DNA from: Gammaproteobacteria bacterium
Lineage (GTDB): Bacteria; Pseudomonadota; Gammaproteobacteria; Xanthomonadales; Xanthomonadaceae
Reading direction: 5' to 3'
Assembly: GCA_030431185.1 (NCBI GenBank)
Contig: JAUIJO010000124.1
Coordinates: 1-9,370 of the forward strand
Length of the DNA stretch: 9,370 nt
The notes under the pieces were generated by a model. It did no database searches. It was not told the DNA's origin and worked only from the letters and a program-made list of their open reading frames with translations. A program made the translations under genes and the position numbers. Each line of letters opens with the position of its first letter. The first letter of the stretch is position 1. Of the stretch, positions 6,255 through 9,370 are shown piece by piece.

Positions 6255-8012
6255 CTAGGGTACCTTGGATGCCGCCCCGCTGATGCCGACCTTGCCGACC
6301 GGATTGCGCGGGTCCGTACCGCCCTCCAGGGTGTCGTTGCGCTTGTCCCAGGACACGGTCTGCAGGTTGCCCCACTGCCGCTCTCCGGCGCTGACGGTAT
6401 GCCCCATGGCCTCCAGCCCCCGAACGGTCGCGGCGTCCAGCGCGCCCGGCTCGGCGGCGATGGTGTCGGGCATCCACTGGTGGTGGATGCGCGGCAGCGC
6501 GGCGACTTCCTGGGGACTCATGCCCTCGTCATAGGCCAGGATGCCCAGCAGCACCTGGGTGATGATGCGGCTGCCGCCCGGCGCGCCCAGCACCGCGACC
6601 CGGTCGTCGGATTCGATGAAGCTCGGCGTCATCGAGCTGAGCATGCGCTTGCCCGGCTCGGGCGCGTTGGCGTCGTAGCCCATCACGCCGAAGGCATTGG
6701 GGGTGCCCGGGCGCAGCGCGAAGTCGTCCATCTCGTTGTTGAGCAACACGCCGGTACCGGGTGCGACCATGCCCGAGCCGTAGAGCAGGTTCACCGTCTG
6801 CGTCGCGGACACGCGGTTGCCCTGGGCGTCGATGATCGAGAAATGGGTGGTCTCCTCGTCCTCCAGCGGCGCCAGCTGGCCGGGCAGCAGGTCGCTGGGC
6901 GTGGCCTTTTCCGGGTGGATGCCGGCGCGCAGGCCGGCGGCATAGTCCAGGCTGGTCAGGCGCGCGATCGGCATCTCCACGAAGTCGGGGTCGCCCAGGT
7001 ACAGCGTGCGATCGCGGTAGGCGCGGCGCATCGCCTCGGCGATGACGTGGGTGCGGTGGACGGCATCGAGTTCGCCCAGGTCCCAGCCTTCCAGGACCTG
7101 CAGGATCTCGGCCATCGCAACGCCGCCGGAGGATGGCGGCGGCGCGGTGGTGACCTTCCAGCCGCGGTAGTCGAACTGGATCGGGGCGCGCTCCTTCACC
7201 TGGTAGCCGGCCAGTTCGCCGGCTTCCCACTGCCCACCCTCCTCGGCCACGGCGGCGAGCAGCTTGCCGGCCACGTCGCCGCGGTAGAAGCCGTCGTGGC
7301 CCTTCTCGGCCAGAAGTTCGAGCGTGCGGGCGAGATCGGGCTGCCGGAACACTTCGCCCTCTTTTGGCGGATCGCCATCGGCCAGGAACAGCTCGCGGCT
7401 GCCGCGGTAGCGCTCCATCACCTCGCGACGGCGCTCGTACCCCGACGCCAGGCGCTCGTAGACCGGAAAACCGTCGCGGGCGATACGGATCGCCGGCGCC
7501 AACGACTTCGACAGCGGCAGCTGCCCGTACTGCTCGGCCAGGTGCACCAGTGCCGCGGGCAGGCCGGGGATGCCCGCCGACCACGGACCGTTCACCGAGC
7601 GGTCGCGGTCGAGCTCGCCGTTGGCGTCGAGGAACGCCTCGGGCGTGGCCGCGGCGGGCGCGGTCTCGCGGGCATCGACGAAGACGTCGCGACCGCTGCG
7701 GGCGTCGTGGAGCAGGAAGAAACCGCCACCCCCCAGGCCCGAGCTGATCGGCTCGACCACGGACAGGGTCGATGACACGGCGACCGCCGCATCGAAGGCA
7801 TTGCCGCCCTGGGCGATGATTTCCATGCCCGCATCGGTGGACAGGCCGTGCGCGCTGGCGATCGCGGCACCCGGCGGATGCGCGGCTACGCGGGGCGACG
7901 CGGGCGAACCGTCCGCCGAGCGGGCCTGGGAGTCGCCCTGTGCGCAGGCCTGCAAGGGCAGCATCGAGGCCAACAGGCCCAGGGTGGCGAGGGTTCGCAA
8001 CATCACGCGCAT
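6255..8012 (-). CDS. ggt: Gamma-glutamyltransferase, predicted lipoprotein
   Basis: A 585-residue Ntn-hydrolase that breaks the gamma-glutamyl bond of glutathione and related peptides in the periplasm, by hydrolysis or transfer. It should self-cleave before T388 in EDEETTHFSIID, giving a large (to 387) and a small (388-585) subunit with T388 as nucleophile. Other marks: R115 in DARETAP (substrate carboxylate), NNEMDDF (425-431), SSMTP (459-463), PGGSRIITQV (478-487), and the lid-loop region between MDDF and SSMTP (432-458), which is present as in E. coli. The N-terminus ends in a lipobox-like LQAC with C23, and residue +2 is Ala, so it is likely lipidated and sent to the outer membrane rather than released. 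The ATG at 8012 has AGGAG 7 nt upstream; an in-frame ATG three codons later is a less likely start. It lies 57 bp after the ferredoxin gene and 4 bp before the MBL gene. Confidence 0.96.
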   Translation of the reverse strand: MRVMLRTLATLGLLASMLPLQACAQGDSQARSADGSPASPRVAAHPPGAAIASAHGLSTDAGMEIIAQGGNAFDAAVAVSSTLSVVEPISSGLGGGGFFLLHDARSGRDVFVDARETAPAAATPEAFLDANGELDRDRSVNGPWSAGIPGLPAALVHLAEQYGQLPLSKSLAPAIRIARDGFPVYERLASGYERRREVMERYRGSRELFLADGDPPKEGEVFRQPDLARTLELLAEKGHDGFYRGDVAGKLLAAVAEEGGQWEAGELAGYQVKERAPIQFDYRGWKVTTAPPPSSGGVAMAEILQVLEGWDLGELDAVHRTHVIAEAMRRAYRDRTLYLGDPDFVEMPIARLTSLDYAAGLRAGIHPEKATPSDLLPGQLAPLEDEETTHFSIIDAQGNRVSATQTVNLLYGSGMVAPGTGVLLNNEMDDFALRPGTPNAFGVMGYDANAPEPGKRMLSSMTPSFIESDDRVAVLGAPGGSRIITQVLLGILAYDEGMSPQEVAALPRIHHQWMPDTIAAEPGALDAATVRGLEAMGHTVSAGERQWGNLQTVSWDKRNDTLEGGTDPRNPVGKVGISGAASKVP

Positions 8013-8019
8013 GGATTCA

Positions 8020-8024
8020 CTCCT
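8020..8024 (-). promoter_or_regulatory. Ribosome-binding site of ggt
   Basis: AGGAG on the minus strand, 7 nt before the ATG at 8012. It favours this ATG over the in-frame ATG three codons later. Confidence 0.7.
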
Positions 8025-8069
8025 GCCATCGGATTGGCGGCTGACTTGAAGGTAAAGGCGTTCGTCCCG

Positions 8070-8318
8070 TCATTCCTGCTGCAATCGCGCCAGTTTGGCC
8101 AGCAACTGCTGCTCCGTCTCGGGCAAGTCGGGGTCCGGGTCGATGCACTCCACGGGACAGACGACCATGCATTGCGGTTCGTCGAAATGTCCCACGCATT
8201 CGGTACAGCGCGCCGGATCGATGACGTAGATGGTCTCGCCCTGCGAAATCGCCTGGTTGGGACAGGCCGGCTCGCAGACGTCGCAGTTGACGCAGAGCTC
8301 GTTGATTTTCAGGGACAT
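8070..8318 (-). CDS. Alvin/YfhL-type 2[4Fe-4S] ferredoxin
   Basis: An 82-residue soluble electron carrier closely resembling Allochromatium vinosum ferredoxin and E. coli YfhL. The first motif is CVNCDVCEPACPN (C9, C12, C15, C19). The second has the family's enlarged spacing, C38-x2-C41-x8-C50-x3-C54, followed by the ninth cysteine C58. By family precedent cluster I uses C9, C12, C15 and C54, and cluster II uses C19, C38, C41 and C50. This group is known for very negative reduction potentials. The C-terminal tail ETEQQLLAKLARLQQE is the usual helix. ATG at 8318 gives exactly the family length, but the 40 nt before it are pyrimidine-rich with no recognisable ribosome site, so translation may be weak or depend on other signals. 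It heads the leftward block, with 57 bp to ggt. Its redox partner is not visible here. Confidence 0.96.
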   Translation of the reverse strand: MSLKINELCVNCDVCEPACPNQAISQGETIYVIDPARCTECVGHFDEPQCMVVCPVECIDPDPDLPETEQQLLAKLARLQQE

Positions 8319-8361
8319 ATGGACGGGGAAGCCGGAAATGAGGGAGGATTGGAGCGGGAAT

Positions 8362-8384
8362 GGGGTGTGGGTGTGGGTGTGGGG
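8362..8384 (+). other. Putative G-quadruplex upstream of the ferredoxin gene
   Basis: Four G-tracts (8362-8365, 8369-8371, 8375-8377, 8381-8384) are separated by three identical TGT loops. This fits the G3+N1-7 rule with short, regular loops. It lies on the strand that is template for the ferredoxin operon, 43 bp before the ATG, so the mRNA leader would be C-rich. Confidence 0.65.
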
Positions 8385-8424
8385 AACTGGAATGGTAAGC
8401 CCTTGGGCCTCCACTGGCTCGTGC

Positions 8425-8444
8425 GCTGTCCCGATGTGGACAGC
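8425..8444. repeat. Inverted repeat upstream of the ferredoxin operon, possible operator
   Basis: GCTGTCC (8425-8431) and GGACAGC (8438-8444) are perfect 7-base arms around 6 bases. With a 2-base bulge the match extends through CGTGC/GCACG. It lies about 110 bp before the ferredoxin start, a sensible position for a dimeric regulator, but the protein is unknown. Confidence 0.4.
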
Positions 8445-8504
8445 ACGTCGGGCCGCATGCCCGCTGCGGTCGTCCTGCCCGCCGCGTGAAAAAGCCCGCG
8501 CGCC

Positions 8505-8660
8505 CGTCATCCCGGCGGACGCTGGGATCCAGCTCCTGGGCTTGCAGTCGCGACGCGGGCAGGATGGTGGGGATGACGCGCCGGCAAAGTCGCACGCGCG
8601 GTTGGCGCGAGCGAAGGACCAAAGCCCAAAGGCTGGATCCCCGCTTTCGCGGGGATGACG
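8505..8660. repeat. Modular hairpin repeat, element 1 (head plus one ~82-bp unit)
   Basis: A 156-bp element with 29-bp imperfect inverted ends (8505-8533 versus 8632-8660 reversed, 25 of 29 identical), each able to fold: ATCCCGGCG/CGCTGGGAT on the left and ATCCCCGC-TTTC-GCGGGGAT on the right. Bases 8571-8660 match 8958-9047 in element 2 at 83 of 90 positions. Inside the unit is a 10-base-arm hairpin (8591-8600/8604-8613, GTT loop) with two mismatches. The form resembles a non-autonomous dispersed repeat (REP or MITE class); no transposase is present. Confidence 0.8.
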
Positions 8661-8672
8661 GCCAGGAGGAGC

Positions 8673-8720
8673 ATCGCAAATGGGACGCGCCGGGGTTTTG
8701 GGAGAGCGGGTTTTTGCGAT
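8673..8720. repeat. 8-bp inverted repeat enclosing a putative G-quadruplex
   Basis: ATCGCAAA (8673-8680) and TTTGCGAT (8713-8720) are perfect arms. Between them, almost edge to edge, are four G-tracts (8682-8684, 8692-8695, 8700-8702, 8708-8710) with loops of 7, 4 and 5 bases, which fits the G3+N1-7 rule on the plus strand. It lies between the two repeat elements. Confidence 0.5.
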
Positions 8721-8814
8721 CGGCAGATGAGGCCAGCCGACGGGGTGCACCTGCGCGCGACGCCAAAAAGTCTATCGCAGCGGCTCCATCACGTAGCCCG
8801 CGAAACCCACCCGC

Positions 8815-9047
8815 CGTCATCCCAGCGGACGCTGGGATCCAGCTCATGGACCTCGCAGCCGCGACGCGGGCAGGTCCCAATGACGCGCGGGCGCACCCGC
8901 TTGCACTGCGGATGCGTGAGAAGCGCCAGGCTCAAAGACTGAATCCCGCTTTCGCGGGGATGACGCGCCGGCAAAGCCGCTCGCGCCGTTGGCGCGAGCG
9001 GGGAACCAAAGCCCAAGGGCTGGATCCCCGCTTTCGCGGGGATGACG
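8815..9047. repeat. Modular hairpin repeat, element 2 (head plus two ~80-82-bp units)
   Basis: The head (8815-8879) is a near-copy of the element 1 head and folds as a perfect 9-bp stem, ATCCCAGCG-GA-CGCTGGGAT. Two units follow, each opening with ATGACGCG at 8880 and 8960 and closing with the TTTC-loop hairpin. The first unit (80 bp) is diverged and its closing hairpin has lost one C. The second (82 bp) is nearly the same as in element 1 and carries a perfect 10-bp hairpin with GTT loop (8978-8987/8991-9000). Confidence 0.8.
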
Positions 9048-9058
9048 CACTGACAAAG

Positions 9059-9077
9059 CCCTGCGCGTTGCGCAGGG
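9059..9077 (-). terminator. Intrinsic terminator of the right-edge gene
   Basis: Arms CCCTGCGC (9059-9066) and GCGCAGGG (9070-9077) form an 8-bp stem with a 3-base loop, 9 bp after the stop of the right-edge gene. Read on the minus strand the hairpin is followed by CTTTGT, a weak T-tract. The position and orientation suit a terminator for that gene. Confidence 0.62.
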
Positions 9078-9086
9078 GTCAGGGCG

Positions 9087-9370
9087 TCACTTGGCTTCGA
9101 CGAACTGGAAGACGGCGCCGGAGGGCTCGACGGCGGTCTTGACGCGTGCGAAGTCGGAGTTGTCGCCGATGAACAGGACGCGCACCCCCTTCATCGAACC
9201 GCTCTGCGCCATTTCAAACGAGGCCACGGCCAGGTCGGCGGTCTTGGCCGAGTCCGGCGAACCGTAGGCCAGCAGGGTGCCCGACACGCCACCGCGCATG
9301 ACGTCGGTCTGCGCCTTCTCGAGCTGGCGCTGGTACTCGCCCTCGTAATCGGCCGAGTCGGCGGCGGGCA
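9087..9370 (-). CDS. Unrecognised protein, C-terminal fragment (5' end missing)
   Basis: The last 93 residues of a leftward gene that enters from the right edge. The frame is open to base 9370, so the ATG at 9299 is probably an internal methionine. I do not recognise the family. Visible are a charged, probably helical start (YEGEYQRQLEKAQTDV), then alternating hydrophobic strand-like and helical stretches: SGTLLAYG, AKTADLAVASFEMAQSG, GVRVLFIGD, ARVKTAVEPSGAVFQFVEAK. This is compatible with an alpha/beta domain that packs a helix between short strands. There are no cysteines, no membrane segment and no obvious catalytic motif in the visible part. The protein-like composition and the terminator-like hairpin 9 bp past the stop support a real gene. 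In related genomes other genes often precede the ferredoxin, but the fragment gives no basis for naming this one. Confidence 0.75.
   Translation of the reverse strand, partial: PAADSADYEGEYQRQLEKAQTDVMRGGVSGTLLAYGSPDSAKTADLAVASFEMAQSGSMKGVRVLFIGDNSDFARVKTAVEPSGAVFQFVEAK

Larger units (their letters stand above)
8319..9058. other. Gene-free 740-bp region rich in repeats and secondary structure
   Basis: No frame here has a credible start plus protein-like composition; open frames merely translate the repeats. From left to right it holds a G-quadruplex motif (8362-8384), an inverted repeat (8425-8444), repeat element 1 (8505-8660), an inverted-repeat-enclosed G-quadruplex motif (8673-8720), about 95 bp with nothing recognisable (8721-8814), and repeat element 2 (8815-9047). 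The promoter of the ferredoxin operon should lie in it, but no convincing -35/-10 pair was found. Confidence 0.8.

Noticed and set aside
8484..8504. Minus-strand GCGGGCTTTTT as an intrinsic terminator
   Set aside because: There is a T-run, but no stable stem precedes it on the minus strand.
8501..8663. Target-site duplication (GCC) around repeat element 1
   Set aside because: Three GC-rich bases on both sides are expected by chance and are not seen clearly around element 2.
8505..9047. CRISPR array
   Set aside because: Only two to three units, about 82 bp long and directly abutting, with no unique spacers and no cas genes.
8486..9142. A protein-coding gene on the plus strand across the repeats
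   Set aside because: The frame merely translates the hairpin repeats, overlaps the right-edge gene and has no conserved domain or ribosome site.
9297..9299. ATG at 9299 as the start of the right-edge gene
   Set aside because: The same frame stays open with protein-like composition to the window end, so it is more likely internal.

Overview
The window is GC-rich DNA from what looks like a gammaproteobacterium of the Lysobacteraceae/Xanthomonadaceae (Lysobacter or Luteimonas-like). This placement is an inference. It rests on the Xanthomonas/Caulobacter-type TonB receptor, the ferredoxin-ggt-MBL gene order, and the dispersed hairpin repeats of the ATCCCCGC-TTTC-GCGGGGAT type. No rRNA, tRNA, CRISPR array, phage gene or transposase gene is visible.

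Layout. At 1-1986 (+) is the C-terminal part of a TonB-dependent outer-membrane receptor, cut by the left edge. It converges on an AspT-type PLP aminotransferase (2048-3322, -, TTG start), with a perfect 14-bp hairpin between them. A 207-bp divergent intergenic region separates the aminotransferase from upp (3530-4159, +; uracil salvage). upp converges on a leftward gene block, and both stop codons lie inside one 16-bp palindrome.

The leftward block (8318 down to 4166) reads as one probable operon of five genes: an Alvin/YfhL-type 2[4Fe-4S] ferredoxin, a lipoprotein gamma-glutamyltransferase (GGT), a YtnP/lactonase-like MBL-fold hydrolase, a reduced TMEM43-family protein, and a MAPEG-family membrane protein. 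GGT and MBL are 4 bp apart, MBL and TMEM43 overlap as ATGA, and the other gaps are 57 and 34 bp. GGT cleaves glutathione and many MAPEG proteins use it, so a thiol or gamma-glutamyl theme at the cell envelope is possible but unproven.

Upstream of the ferredoxin, 8319-9058 has no gene but much structure. It contains a strong G-quadruplex motif, an inverted repeat that may be an operator, a second G-quadruplex motif enclosed by an 8-bp inverted repeat, and two copies of a modular hairpin element (8505-8660 and 8815-9047). The element has 29-bp inverted ends and an ~82-bp internal unit. Each unit carries a terminator-like hairpin laid out like the probable terminator of the last gene. That gene (9087-9370, -) is an unrecognised C-terminal fragment running off the right edge. 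This repeat and hairpin region is the least explained part of the window.
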